64,000 bases of DNA from Pholiota molesta (Eukaryota; Basidiomycota; Agaricomycetes; Agaricales; Strophariaceae), in assembly GCA_014925825.1 (NCBI GenBank), contig JACGCK010000120.1, positions 1-64,000 of the forward strand, written 5' to 3'. Every line of letters starts with the position of its first letter. The first letter of the stretch is position 1. Of this stretch, positions 23,258 through 35,022 are shown in pieces. The notes under the pieces were generated by a model, which was not told the origin of the DNA, made no database searches, and saw only the letters and a list, made by a program, of their open reading frames with translations. Position numbers and translations under genes: made by a program.

Positions 23258-26200
23258 TCACGTCCACTCAAACTGCCCACTTTCTTCCTCGCTATCATCC
23301 TCAGAGTCCTCCATCCCATCGTACGAGTCCTCAGTGTCTAAGTCCCAGCCGTCCATATCCAATGCAACATCAACCTCGTCGATGCATTGAAGAGTAGGCG
23401 ATCCCATCAATGCACCTTCCAAATCGGGGTCGATGATGTCTGCAGCGTCATATTCACATTCAGCGTCGGAGGCGCTTGCTTCAGAGTCCGTAGGTACTTC
23501 ATCTATCGGTGAGTTTGCATCTTTTGAATAATTACCTGCAGCCACTAATGTTCTTTCTTCAAAATCATTGTCGATTTCTGTAGGAAGTGTGCATTCGAGC
23601 ATCATATCACCGTCGACCTCATCTTCAAAAACTGGGGTAAGCTTTCGGCGCTCGCGAAGACGTTCGAATTGTTCATTAAATTCTGCAATAGGATTCGTTG
23701 AATTTCCATGCGAGAGTTGCGCCAAACCCACGGAGATAACGTCTGGAACGGCATGATCCTCTGCATCGACGTTACGTCCGTGTATGATCTCGTAGACGTT
23801 ATGCTCCTTCAAGACTTCCATCAAGGTTGCCAGGTCGTTTGAAAGATCTGGAACGGTATGCTTTGATCCTTGTTGTGCCCCAAGTTCGGCATTGATCTTG
23901 GTCGCTAGCTTCCGCAGAATATCCACGCAAGGCGAGACGAGGGCAAGCCAATCCCAGGAATGCGAACCTCCTTCGGCTTTGTAGACGCGCTTGTTCATCG
24001 GTGAGTCTTCGCATTTATGAGGCCAAAATAAACTTGCTCACTTTGATCCAGAAGTTGAGGTGTTCTTGTACGAGGTCGATCTCGACAAACGCGTTTGCCT
24101 TCCCTGTTGGGTTGAGCAACCAGTTCTGGGTAACAACTCGCCTATCTTTCTTTGTGAGATGCTAATCCCAAATTTTAGAGATGACATACCGAAGATTCTT
24201 CGTCCAAACATGAGTTAGATTATGGAATAGGTGCAGCATCTCGTGCGCATATTTTGTGCGACCATTTCCGCGGTAGCTGAATACCCACTGTTTTAGTACC
24301 AAAATGACGAGGCCTGAGTCTCCCGACTTTATAGCGTTCGCGAATAGTCGCGTAAGAAGTGCATCCCGCATGAACAGGCAAGCATTCTCGAAGACAACAT
24401 CACCCTGGAGCTCAGTGGGTAAAGGCACTTTGTCGGTTGCCTCTCCACTCGCAGATGCTGACATGGCTTTTTTCCTCGCTTTAGCCTTACTATCCGCACC
24501 GATCTTCCTTGTGGCTTCATTCCGCGGCTCTCGAAGCTCCTGCACCCGGTCGGCATTTGCAAATCTTGTGAGTATTTCAGTTGCATGATGTTTCATTTCG
24601 GCCCATGATTTAACTTGCTGTATGTAGGTCTCCAGGGAGTCTTTGCCAGAAACAAGTAGCAAGCAGTGGAGAATCCGGGCATAGAGCGACACATAGATCA
24701 AATCTCTGCAAACTCGGAAAGATGGCAACGATGTCAACACAATTGGGAGCCGAGTCAAGCATGTATTGTGGAATGCCAGGCTGCCAGGACTTCGATGAGA
24801 TGACACACCGAAGTGAGTAAGAAGTGTTCCATGAGTGTCGGCGATTTTTGCATGGAACAAACCAGTCACTAAAACGAAATGCTTCCACATTTGTAGCCCG
24901 ATTTCGTGACCAACCCTGATACCAGTGATTGCTCGCTGGCGTGCAATCGTCAACTGGTCGCCAGCTATGATTTTGACGTACTTTTGAAAGTCTGGTGTCC
25001 CGGAATCAAGCTTCAGCTGAGCATTGATTTCCTCGATGATCTGTATGTTGCCGGTTATGGTATTTTCATCGATTTCCATTGATTTGAGGGGATGTAGGCT
25101 GCTTTTGTGCACTTCGATCGTGTCTTCGCTTCGAGGTAAGTCTTTTTCAAGTTCATCTTTCCAGATATTGAAGCCATCTCCACCATAGCGCACAATCACA
25201 GACAAGACAGTATGAACCAATGCGTCATGCATGAGTTGAGATTCATTTTCTGTAAGTTGCAGGTCTTCTAATTTGAGCAGTGAAGCATTCATTACGCCAT
25301 TATCCAGGTGCCTAGTTTCTATATCTTCGAGAGTTGCATTGTGAAGAGGAATTACAGTGGCACATGTCCCGTTTTCTTGCGCATCTATAAGTCAGAAAAG
25401 TAAGCTCTCGTTAAATGATATGAATGATAAAGTTCTTCATACTCTTCCGTCCAAGGACTTGTTCCGCTACTCGTATCATCATATTGATGTTATCATACAC
25501 TGTTATAAACAAATGTGATGAGGCGATTTTGCCAGCAGTGTCGCAGCATGCTTGCGATAATAATTGTAGTGTTCCAGCTGTCTGTGTCTTTCTCTTCTTC
25601 AGCTTGACCTCGTTCACGTCGTCACTTTCTGATGGTTTGACCATACTGCTATTAGCTTCGTCTGTTTTTGCTGATTCATCTGTGTTCACTGCTGCTGCTC
25701 TTGTTGCTTGTGCGATGATGTTTGTGTATGACGTGCATATCCCCAGTGCCGAAAAAACAGTGAAGTGCTGCCTCTGAGCTCCTGTAGCCATAAGGTATGT
25801 TCCGATCACTGATTGTGCGTAGTTGTTATTCTGACTCTTGCTTCTTAGGAGTGCGAGAATGGCTGATCCCTGCACCTTCAAGAGATAGGTGAGCTTTCTC
25901 TCTGTCTGGCTTCAATGGCGCACAATGACATACCAATTTCTGTTTCCTGCGTGACTTCGCCTTTAGCTCCCTTTTTTGACGCCCAGTCGTTGAAAATGCA
26001 TCGAATAATCCAAAAGCAGCCGGTGCTAGCTCGCGAAGTTGATTCGTTATGCTTTCTAGGCTGAAATTCAAGAAGAAATCCTCGTTGATGACCATAGAAC
26101 TCTTGCGCAGGATATTTGCTTCAGTGATTACTCTTGATTCTTGAGCGATGACCTTCTCAGCCTGTCCAAGGATCCAGTCCTTAATGAATGTACGTGTGGT

Positions 26201-26812
26201 CTTGTTATATTCAGATGTAGTCCAGTAACCAAAAATTGCCTTGACAGTCTCTTGGTCTCGGAAAAAGCCTCGCCATTTCCAGTCAAAGACATGTTTTGAT
26301 GTTGGTTTAAAGACGTAATGGAGAAAGTCGGCCAATGATATCCCCGCTTGTTGGAACGTCTTGAGCACTTCGTCGAATAATAGTTCTTTGGTATGTTCTT
26401 TCTCTGCTTTTTCATTTTCGGCCTTCGTTAACCTGAGTTGCTTGTTGCGTGCATAGGTATCTAATCGCTTTTGAGTTGTATGAAATTTCTGGTGTTTGCG
26501 CTCCGTCCTTGGAGTGAATATAATATCGTCACTGGGCTGAATCGGTATTGGAAGTGAGGAACTTCTTGTGCGCCTCGGTGAATAGTTGCCTTCCCAAAGT
26601 ATCGATGCAAGAGGAATGTCGTCAGATGAAGATTGGAACAGAGGAATGTCATCGGAGGTAAGAAAGGGATTTTCATCGATTTCCGCTGCGAAAGTCTCAT
26701 TGTCTTCATCCTCGTCTTCAGGCTCTGGTGGATCAGATGGTGGGAGGTCATTATCTGAAGAAAATACAACAAGCCGGCGTGAATAATGGTAGCCAGCATA
26801 CTGGACTGACAT
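23258..26812 (-). CDS. DUF6589-type protein, candidate transposase
   Basis: Exons on the minus strand: 26812-25934, 25875-25443, 25384-24190, 24141-24042, 23989-23258. They total 3339 nt and give 1112 aa, all in frame. From memory of the basidiomycete DUF6589 family, recognisable stretches are ILALLRSKSQNNNYAQS, YDNINMMIRVAEQ, NGTCATVIPL, AGDQLTIARQR, TGLFHAKIADTHG, SPGSLAFHN, RDLIYVSLYARILHCLLL and, near the end, HLNFWIK-RVYKAEGGSHSW with SPCVDILRKLA. The N-terminal 90 residues are acidic and low in complexity, and the last 90 are strongly acidic. The family's biochemical role is not known to me. Conserved Asp residues in YDN and GDQL, plus placement between inverted repeats beside a helicase, make a DDE/RNase-H-like transposase a reasonable hypothesis. 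The gene shares an 82-bp divergent promoter gap with the helicase. Confidence 0.82.
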
Positions 26813-26894
26813 CGCGGCGATGGTGAGAATTAATGTTTCACTGGCCCGGCCCACCGATCAATTTTATTCTTTCCTTTTAAGTTTTGCCCTCATC
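26813..26894. promoter_or_regulatory. Short bidirectional promoter between DUF6589-type and RecQ genes
   Basis: Only 82 bp separate the two chosen start codons (26812 minus, 26895 plus). It holds the run TTTTATTCTTTCCTTTTAAG, which is pyrimidine-rich toward the helicase start. An upstream in-frame ATG for the helicase at 26820 would leave only 7 bp, so 26895 is preferred. Co-expression of the pair is inferred from this geometry. Confidence 0.5.
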
Positions 26895-29279
26895 ATGCCA
26901 GCCACTCCAACCTCAAAACCACCACTCGGTACACGCCACAGAGTAAAGTCAAAGATACCAAAACTGAAATGTTCTCTTGCTGAAAAGCTAGCCACTCTTG
27001 AAAAAGAGCTCGAACGTCTACCTGGTCTGATCAAGCAGAAATTCAAAAAGTGGACAAATGGTGCCCGCGACTTTCAACTGGCTTGCATGCGCGCCCAGGT
27101 CTTGAAGAAGGATGTTCTTCTTCAGGCAGCAACTGGCTCCGGAAAGACTGGCATCGCCGCAGGGCCCCATCTACTTCCTTCAAGTGAGGGTAAGGTCACT
27201 TTGATGGTGTCGCCTTTGCTAGTTCTTGAGGATGAGCAGGTATGATTGATGGCTCTATTTAATCTTTAGATTTCGTATGGTTCTAAAATCTCTTATTCAA
27301 GGTAGCCATCTTTCAGAATGAATTTGGTCTCAAGGCTCTTGCTATCAATAGTGAGAATGGAGGATGCTCGCCATCGACTCTGGCTGTAAGTAGATCTTTG
27401 TTGGCAATTTTGAGATGATGACAACTGATATCATTCTAGAAGGTTGTGGCGGGAGAATGGCAGATTGTTCTTCTGTCTCCGGAGATGTTGGTCTCCCGAA
27501 AATTTGTAGATGAGGTTCTTCGCAAACCAGCCTTTGGACCCCGATGTCTTTCTGTTTTTATTGACGAAGCACACTGCATTTCACATTGGGGTGCCTCTTT
27601 TCGGAAAGCCTACAGCTCAATAGGCATTGTGCGGGCATTTCTCCCCCGAAACACACCAATTGTTGCAGTTACGGCCACACTGACACCCCTTGTTCAGCAA
27701 GACATCATCAGTAAGCTGCAATTTAATCGCAGTGACTATCTCTTCGTCAATATAGGAAATGACCGCCCAAATGTCTCTCAAGTAGTGCGCTCCATGGAAC
27801 ATCCTGCAAATACATTCCGCGACCTCGATTTTCTTGTTCCCAGTGTCATGTCTTCTGTTATGGATATAAAGAAAGGCTTCCTCTACTCTGACGACATCAA
27901 GGGTGGGGCCTTGATCACCGACTACCTCAACAAACGTGTCGACCCCACATACCGACGGCAAGGTCTCGTTCGGCCTTACAACGCATCAATGTCGAAGAAA
28001 TATCGTCAGCAGGTTATGAAGCAATTTCGGGAGGGAAGGATTCGCATTCTTGTTTGCACTGATGCAGCCGGCATGGTACGTGAGGTTAATCTATTGTTTT
28101 AATACACTTTTTACCATTCTCCATGTCTAGGGATGCGACATCGCCGACATTGATATTGTCGTACAGTGGAAGGTACCAGAAACTTTGTCGTCATGGGTTC
28201 AGCGAGCCGGCCGCGCTGCTCGGGGCCATGGGCGACAAGGCCTTGCAGTAATGATTGTTGAGAAGCCTGCATTCGAAATCGTCACTTCCTCTCAGCCAGT
28301 AACAACGCGTGCAATGCCCCGAGGTTCAAGAGGTCGAGGACGGGGAGCAACATTGCGTGGCATGGCCAAAAACCATGCAGCAGTTCTCAAGAATGGTCCT
28401 GAGTATGCGATCGCACATGGTCAGCGGCGAGGGATGTTTGATGGCCAACACGATGTCATTACGAAGCTTGACGAAACACATATCACGCCGGATGTCCTAC
28501 GCGATGCAAAAGGAGAAGGAGTTTATGTGTATATTCAGACAACTCACTGTCGCCGACAAGTTTTGCAGACAGTATTTCAAAATGGACCACCCAGTAAGTG
28601 GCCAGTTCTTTGTCACATTCAATTTTATACTAACTCTCTCGTAGATGTTGAACCTTCGCTATGCTGCGATCTTTGCAACTCAAAGCTGTTTGATCAAGTT
28701 CGTCCTAGTGAGCCTCAACAAGCCACCCGTCAGAAGGCACACAAGCGTGTAGCACCTGTCGACTCGATTCGGACTGCCCTCTATGGGTGGAGACGCAACA
28801 TGAAAGCCAAGTACTGGCCACGTAGTTTGTGGGGTCCTCAAGCCATACTTAATGATGATCTCTGCGAGTTGCTGTCATCTATTGGGCCAGTTGATACTCT
28901 CGAGTTCCTTTCGTCTGTTCTCAAGGAAAACTGGGAGTGGTGGGATAAACTTGGAGATGAGTTGCTTACTCTTTTATCTTCTCTCGCCATTCCTCCCCTT
29001 CCTACACGACATTCGAGAGGTGTTAAACGCCGTCCAGTACTCGAAACAGAAGATTCAGCATTACCTTCAACATTGGAAAGTTCACCAACAAAGCGCTCTC
29101 GCAGAACTCAAGCCACTCCACCAGTGCCAAGTTCAGTATCCTTACAAGCCACAACTTCTTCAACATTGACTGTACCTCGAAGACGACGAGTAAAGGAGAT
29201 AGCTCCGTTGGAGTTCCCGCCGACGTTGTATGACGACTTCTTTTCGGGTCGGCGGCCTGGTAATGCTCCACCATCATAG
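26895..29279 (+). CDS. RecQ-family DNA helicase inside a mobile element
   Basis: Exons 26895-27239, 27302-27385, 27440-28075, 28131-28593, 28645-29279. Introns are 51-62 nt. The frame closes at 720 aa. Helicase motifs are present in order: QAATGSGKT (Walker A, 77-85), FIDEAHCISHWGASFRKAY (183-201, the DEAH box and RecQ aromatic loop), AVTATLT (motif III), and QRAGRAARG (motif VI, near 379). After the helicase core, HCRRQVL...CCDLC resembles the RecQ zinc-binding module. The C-terminal tail is basic and Ser/Thr-rich without an HRDC domain that I can see. It should unwind DNA 3' to 5' in an ATP-dependent way. Its likely task is element excision, repair or replication, which is inferred from its neighbour and the terminal repeats. 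RecQ-like genes also occur near fungal telomeres, an alternative origin. Confidence 0.9.
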
Positions 29280-29368
29280 TCAGTACAACTTACAAGTAGT
29301 ATACCAAGTCATTTTTGAAAAAATTTATTTTTTTAAATCTATTGCATTGTGATCTACGAGTGAAAAAA

Positions 29369-29494
29369 ACACTTTTTTGTATACTCAATTTTGCGACTTT
29401 TTTTTGGAGTTGAGGCCGCTTTTTCGACGAAGTACCCTCATATGAATTGGCCGGGAAATCAACCATCACCCAAAATGGGCCCGAGTCAGCCCAG
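29369..29494 (-). repeat. Right inverted repeat of the DUF6589/RecQ element
   Basis: Inverted partner of 23024-23146. It contains CACTTTTTTGTATACTCAAT and GGCCCGAGTCAGCCCAG. Confidence 0.75.
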
Positions 29495-29530
29495 TCCGCT
29501 CGCGAGCTCGCCCCCATCTCGTCATGTGCT

Positions 29531-30609
29531 CCTGTGACTCTTTGTGACTAGAGCTCGTGAGTGTGACTGGCTAGCGAGTCTAGATATATTTGAACAGCCT
29601 GAGCCAGACACTTTTAGACGCTCAGATTCGCAGCATTCCTTTCTTTTTACTGTATTTGTAAGCAATTTAATTCTGCATGGCTGGTAAGAATCGTAGGCTC
29701 TGAAAACCTCCATACTTTTCGGCCGTACTCCCTTTTCCTCGAAGTGTTATCTCTATGGACTAAGTAATAATACTATCGTTGACACGCACACCTGGATGTG
29801 CTTCTAGTCTTCGATTAGCAGTCTACCTGCCTCTGCTAACTTACCATGTATCTTATCTATAGTCTGCGTACCTACGTAGGGAAATTGTTGGTTATGATAC
29901 TTTAATTGACTGACATGTCCCATATAGCTGTGAAAATTAATACTTATGTTGACGCAACCTTGTTCATGTTTACTGACATGTGTATTCTTCGACTTATGCC
30001 AAGGTATTTCTTCCTAAAGACTGTCACAAGTTCTCAAAGACATTTTCTATTCTGCTCTCATGTTGGGGGCTGCTGTGATACGTTAAGCGCCCAAGCCCGA
30101 CATTTGCTCACTAACCCGGCTACTGATTTTGAACATGGCAACTTGAAGTCAAAATATTGACATGTATGATGTATCTCGCTCGCTCTGTGAAATAAGGACA
30201 AAGGACCTTTAGCTTATGGTATCACTTGCCTTGGATTCTTCTGCCAAGATTATTACAGCGCCCAGAAAACGACAGCATCTTATCAGCTGGATCTCAACGC
30301 GTTCATTATTGCTGAAAAACGCTCCAGATATTCCTTTCGAAGTCAAAAATCCCAGTCAGACAGCCTGAATGTAGACCAAGCTTGAGCTTAGGGTAGAAGA
30401 GATCGTGAACGGGCACCATGATAGCGATATGCCTTGATAATAAGAAAGTACTGACGATGGCAGTGCAAGAAGCAAGTCTCCGCGACTGATGGAAACGAAA
30501 CATCATTCATTAGCGTGATAGTAATATTGATCCCCATATGTCCCTGTCCAAAGGCGGCACCGTCAGCGTCCCATGCGCCCGGACCCACTCCCACCCTCTG
30601 ACCACCACC
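29531..30609. other. Intergenic region, nothing recognised
   Basis: AT-rich spacer between the DUF6589/RecQ element and the next gene. Its frames are short and match nothing known to me. The start at 30538 lies in frame upstream of the preferred start of the next gene. Confidence 0.4.
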
Positions 30610-31257
30610 ATGATCATCGTCGACCCCTCCGACGTCGACGACGCCGCCTCCACCACGCGCACGCTCACGCCCCCGGCCCCCAAGATCCCGCCGCACTTCG
30701 TCAAGCTCATCGCGCTCTCCATCGCGCTCTCCCTCGTCTCCCTGATCACCTGCCTCCTCGACCTCGCCGTGACCTGGCCCATCAAGGCGGTCCCCGCCAT
30801 CCTCGCGTTCTGCCTCTCCTTCCCGTACCACACCGTCGCGGTGCTCCTCGCGTGGCTGCACGCGCACCAGATCGCCTCCATCCTCTCGTTCGCGCCCGCG
30901 TCGCCGCGGAGCATCGCGCATGCGGGCGTGCTCGCCGCGCTCTGGACCGTCGCTGCCGTCTTCAACATCTGCCGCGCGGTGCAAGCGATGCGGCCGATAT
31001 ATACGTGCTATTACGGTCCTATGCAGGATGATTCAAAGCCGTTTTGTGTGGAGGAAATGACATCGAATGTATTTGGGCTGGGCCCCGTGCCGCCCGTGCT
31101 GGCGGCGGTGACAGCCGTTGCGGAGGCGCTCGTGCTCCTTGTCGTGGTGGCTGTTTGCTTCTTGCACTGGCGGAAGGGGAGGGCGCATCAGTCAGACGCA
31201 ACGGAGTTGGCCCCGGGTAGCTCAGCGGGCTCGCAAAGCAAGGTAGCCTCTGCGTGA
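30610..31257 (+). CDS. Small four-helix membrane protein, unknown function
   Basis: An intronless frame of 215 aa from ATG 30610, chosen for its strong context ACCACCATGATC; an in-frame ATG 24 codons upstream lacks such a context. There are four hydrophobic segments: about 30-55 (LIALSIALSLVSLITCLLDL), 58-85 (AILAFCLSFPYHTVAVLLAW), 103-125 and 160-185 (AVAEALVLLVVVAVCFLHW). Between helices 3 and 4 lies a Cys-containing loop (IYTCYYGP...KPFCVEE), which could form an extracellular disulphide as in tetraspan-type proteins, though no tetraspanin CCG motif is present. Codons before about 31000 are extremely GC-rich at third positions, more so than neighbouring genes, which produces long antisense shadow frames. 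Confidence 0.7.
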   Translation: MIIVDPSDVDDAASTTRTLTPPAPKIPPHFVKLIALSIALSLVSLITCLLDLAVTWPIKAVPAILAFCLSFPYHTVAVLLAWLHAHQIASILSFAPASPRSIAHAGVLAALWTVAAVFNICRAVQAMRPIYTCYYGPMQDDSKPFCVEEMTSNVFGLGPVPPVLAAVTAVAEALVLLVVVAVCFLHWRKGRAHQSDATELAPGSSAGSQSKVASA

Positions 31258-32209
31258 AGCGACAGATGATGGCTCCGAGGCGAGCATATCTCTCATCTGA
31301 ATCCCCGTGATGGACGAGAACTGATGCCTGAGTCTCCTCACAGATGCATTTCCGGACGAGCAAATAATCAAGACGGATATCTGATATCTTTGCCACCAAA
31401 ACATGGACACGTCGAGGAAGCGACATGCTACTAGCTCCAACGTCGTGCTGTCCCACTAATACTACCGCCTATGAATCAGCTTTCTATCTATGTATAGCGC
31501 GCCTTCCAGTTCTCGCCTCGTGGCTGTTTGCTACCATCAACCTTCGAAATGTCAGAGCCCTGACCTAACGGTGGCACTTTGACCGCAATGATAGATGGTA
31601 CGAAAGCTTTCTAACCATACTACCTACCAGGGTGTTCTTATTGTATTTCTTATTTGACTATTGCGTAGACTTGTAACAATACTGTTAACACATTCGGCCT
31701 ACATCACAATACCCTGTAGTTCTTTTGGTTCAGCCATAGTAACTTCTCGATAATAATTTGCACAACAATATGTCCTTGTCATCGTTATCACCAAGAAAGA
31801 ATACACGATCTTGCTGCTGTGTATAGGCGGTCTTCGACCTTCTCCCGAGGATAGCCGGCCTCGTTTAAGCCAAGCCTCCAAGAGCACTTCTATGACGCGG
31901 AGTGTTATGTGGATGAGTCAAACGAATCGAGCGAGAACCGATATTTTTACGCAATCCGCGTCATGAAAGCGAACTCTGAGAAGCAGAGGCGAGGGCTCAC
32001 ATATCGCAAATCGAAGAATCTTGCTAAGTTCGCAACATGATATCGCTAAGAGATGTGGTAGATAATAATTAACCCCTGCTATAATAAAATAAAGATATCG
32101 CAGTCTAATCTAATGCGACGCTTTTTTGCCTACGCAAACGCGTAAAAAAGCCAGCAATCAGCAACACCGCACATCATCCAACATCCAACAAGCCAACGAC
32201 AACCGAGAC
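31258..32209. other. Intergenic region, nothing recognised
   Basis: 3' side of both the four-helix protein gene and the convergent ferredoxin gene. AT-rich, short frames only. Confidence 0.45.
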
Positions 32210-33319
32210 TCACTCACCATCCACGAACATATTCCGCGTCGCCGCAGGCAGCGTGCACGTAATCCCGTCCAGCTCCTTCGTCATCTTCACCTGGCACCCC
32301 AGGCGGCTGGTGTCCGTCAGCCCGAACGCCATGTCGAGCATGTCGTTCTCGTCGTCCTCGGGCTCCGGGAGGCGGTCGTAGTATTCTTCGGGGAGGATTA
32401 CGTGGCATGTCGAGCATGCGACGGAGCCCTCGCAGGCGCCTATGTGGGGTGCGAGGAGGAGGAGGGGGTGTAGCGAGGAGGGAGGTGGGCAGGGGGTACG
32501 AGGAGAAAGATGGGTCGGAGATCGGGGCAGATTGGGAAGGTTTGTGATGGGAGGAGGGAAGAGGTAAACGAGCATGGCCAGTTGCGTGGTGGAATGGAAG
32601 GCAAAGTATGTCCAGAGAACGGATACACGGATACGCAAATACGGAGATACGGAAGTTCCATGAAAATAGTCCGGAAAAGTCAGATAGACACAAAATGAAC
32701 GATATAAGAGGATGGAACGAAGGAGATAGCATTATCAGTCCACGTTCGCGAGCGAAATGAAAAAGTCAAGCCTGACGCACCCTCAAGATCGACGTCATAC
32801 TCGTGTGCTATCGCGAGGATGTCGTCACCCTCATTTGCCTCAACGGTCTTGATAAGATTCCCGTCCGAGTCCTTAAAATGCACCTTCAAACTACATCCGC
32901 CAGCGGCCGTCGGCAACAGGGAAAGCAATGATGCATTAAATGGATGAACCGCGTCCAGATAGTTTTCGTGAAGGGAGGCAAGACGATAGGAAGAACGGGG
33001 GTGTGCAATGAGGTGGAGAGGCTATCAGAGTACGTTAACGAGAGATATGGATGCCGATGGCACATACCCAGTTCCTGGTGCAGGTCGATTGATACCCATA
33101 TGCCGCGCAGCTGTAGATAAAAGGCAAAAGGGCCGGATTAGCCTAACAAATCAATAGCAACAGAGAAAAAGGTGCACCAGCAGACACATGGAAGCCTCGT
33201 ATTCCCCGTGTGCTGGAGGGCTGTCTCCACACTGGCCCTACAGAACCGCTACGTATCCGCGACGTAGCTCCAATAAATGTAGTTGCCGTCGTTCGTGACG
33301 AAGACGTTGCTCCCAACAT
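32210..33319 (-). CDS. YAH1: Mitochondrial [2Fe-2S] ferredoxin (adrenodoxin type)
   Basis: Exons on the minus strand: 33319-33178, 33110-33068, 32890-32781, 32439-32210. Total 525 nt, 174 aa. The first about 50 residues are rich in Ser, Thr and Arg ([15 protein letters not shown]..., [15 protein letters not shown]), a typical mitochondrial presequence. The ferredoxin fold follows: [20 protein letters not shown], then the cluster ligands [10 protein letters not shown] (Cys101, 107, 110) and Cys147 in RLGCQVK, and the ending TRNMFVDGE. Known role of the family: it passes electrons from ferredoxin reductase to iron-sulfur cluster assembly and to heme A and ubiquinone synthesis in the matrix. Introns 2 and 3 are unusually long for this region (177 and 341 nt); both junctions were placed from the family sequence. 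Confidence 0.93.
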
Positions 33320-35022
33320 ATGTCGGGCAGCTTTTGTTGTGTGGTGACACCGCACGGATGTGGACGGCGTTAGTGATGTCACCCAAGACGGCGAAAGTCG
33401 TCTGCGGGATGCGTGGCGCGTTACAGGGCAAATAAGTGCGTTCATTTGGGTTTGGCACAATAGATAGTTATGATACATGCAACACTGTTGGTCAGGAAGT
33501 CAGCGTGCAACAACCGTCGAATACGAAATACGAGTGGATCAGTGACCCAAAATCTCACCTGAAACCCTCTAACTTGAGGCTACCAAGAATCTGAGTTAGT
33601 ATCATTGCTCTGCGCGGGCGTGGCATGACATACGAGGAATAGACAAAAGACGCGAGAAGACGCCTGCTGGACGCGTTGCAGGCCGGAGGAGGATGGAGTT
33701 CCGCAAAATTCGTCAGACGGCCAATATTAGCAGCCACCATGTGATATTCAGCATTTACACCCTCGATATTCAACAATTACAAATAAACCGTACAGAAAGT
33801 ACGCGTCCACGGCAAGTCCACGGTCCACCTCTGCACGTTGAACCTCGTTTACCTCCTTGATATTTTGAATCGACTTTGGATTGATCGAAAGCTAATGAAG
33901 CCCATCGCCGTCAAGCTTGAAGATATGTCGCAAGTTGTTAGAATGTTTAAATTGCAAGGAAGCACCAGCTGGAAGGGACCATAATTTATGAGAGGTGTGA
34001 ACGCTTTTCTGCTCCTGCATCCTGCCCTGCCATTCATATCAGCTTTAGACCGTATCTTCAAGCTCAACAAATACTCAGGCCTTAGGCTTCTATTATGCGC
34101 TGCCTTAGTTCAAAAACCTTATTAATGCTACAAGGGAATCAGGTTATTCTGAAAGGTTGCGCCTGAAATCATCACAATCATCTTTCGTCCACTCAATCAG
34201 CAAGTGCTTTGTCCTTGGCGCTCTTTCATTCCCAACTCATCTTCGGAATTGCATAAATCCACGGATTCTTGATCATGTATTTGCTATTCTGTACCCAGGA
34301 CTGATCAAACATCCCAGAAACAACGCCGAATGTAGTTCGATTCGTCGGATGTATCAAGATATTTGGCATGGTTCGGCCCATCTTTTCACTTGGTACGGTC
34401 GCCTTAGGATGTCTATGGATTTAGAAATGGTTTTTTCAGCCATATTCCCACTAGTGCTGATGCCATGTTAGGTTATTTTTGCATGCTCGTGTTCCGCTTG
34501 TTTACCGTTGGCGGAGTCGTGAAACTTTTTTGGTTCGACTTCTACAGCCACCCTGGCCTCGTTGCGCGTTTAAAGCTATAACAAACTTTCTCATCTTCAC
34601 AAAAGACCTCAAATACTGTCCGTTCGCTCCTTTTACACTTTTCTCGTTACTGTCGACCTTCTCATTTTGCTTTTACTTTTGACCAGATTTTTCGTAGACT
34701 GTGCAAACTAGTTTCGAACGCCATTCTTCCCTGTGAATGAGTATGAATACCCGCCTGATACGTTTCGCTTTATGTAAAGCTCGCTCGTTCTCTCACGTAT
34801 CGATCATGCCAGGATGATGATCGTCGAAGGTGAAGTTCTGCAGAACTGGCGCCATATACCGATATCTAACGTCTTTTCACTCCCAGTCATAGAGCCTTGT
34901 TCTTCTATCCTTATAAAACACCCGCCGTTCTGCCTGCTTGATGTCCGCTATCGCTGTCTAGCCTTCGTTCGCCTTCACTTCTTCCAAATCTTCTTTTCTT
35001 TGATTTTCTTGCCAAAAAAAAA
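33320..35022. other. Intergenic region, nothing recognised
   Basis: A 1.7-kb spacer between the divergent ferredoxin and sedolisin genes. It contains pyrimidine-rich DNA before the sedolisin start (CTTCTTTTCTTTGATTTTCT followed by an A-run directly before ATG 35023), as often found upstream of fungal starts. No gene was recognised; frames at 34157-34471 and 33555-33776 look random. Confidence 0.45.

Larger units (their letters stand above)
22985..29530. mobile_element. Candidate DNA transposon carrying DUF6589-type and RecQ genes
   Basis: Two divergent, intron-containing genes (23258-26812 minus, 26895-29279 plus) lie between imperfect inverted repeats. Shared blocks are CTGGGCTGACTCGGGCC (17 of 17 bases; 23024-23040 and reverse complement 29478-29494), AGGGTACTTC (23071-23080 and 29438-29429), and a long A/T-rich block with AAAATTGAGTATACAAAAA (near 23117 and 29393). 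Outer boundaries are approximate, because similarity decays outward and no target duplication could be fixed. The terminal repeats make this a mobile element instead of two host genes, but mobility is inferred. Confidence 0.7.

Noticed and set aside
24162..25292. Possible extra intron in the DUF6589-type gene around 24700-24820
   Set aside because: A donor-like gtgtgt exists, but the retained sequence (SPGSLAFHN...LPSFRVCRDLIYVSLYAR) matches what I recall of the family, so it is coding.
26820..26894. Upstream in-frame ATG for the RecQ gene
   Set aside because: Using it would leave 7 bp to the divergent gene's start; the added residues are hydrophobic and not helicase-like. The ATG at 26895 was preferred.
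22985..29530. Helitron interpretation of the helicase-bearing element
   Set aside because: The helicase has RecQ motifs and a RecQ-type zinc module, not a Rep/PIF1-like RepHel protein, and the element has inverted repeats, which Helitrons lack.
30388..30984. 198-residue minus-strand frame with acidic/basic low complexity
   Set aside because: Antisense shadow of the GC-rich four-helix membrane protein at 30610-31257; composition (Arg, Glu, Asp, Gly repeats) mirrors third-position GC.
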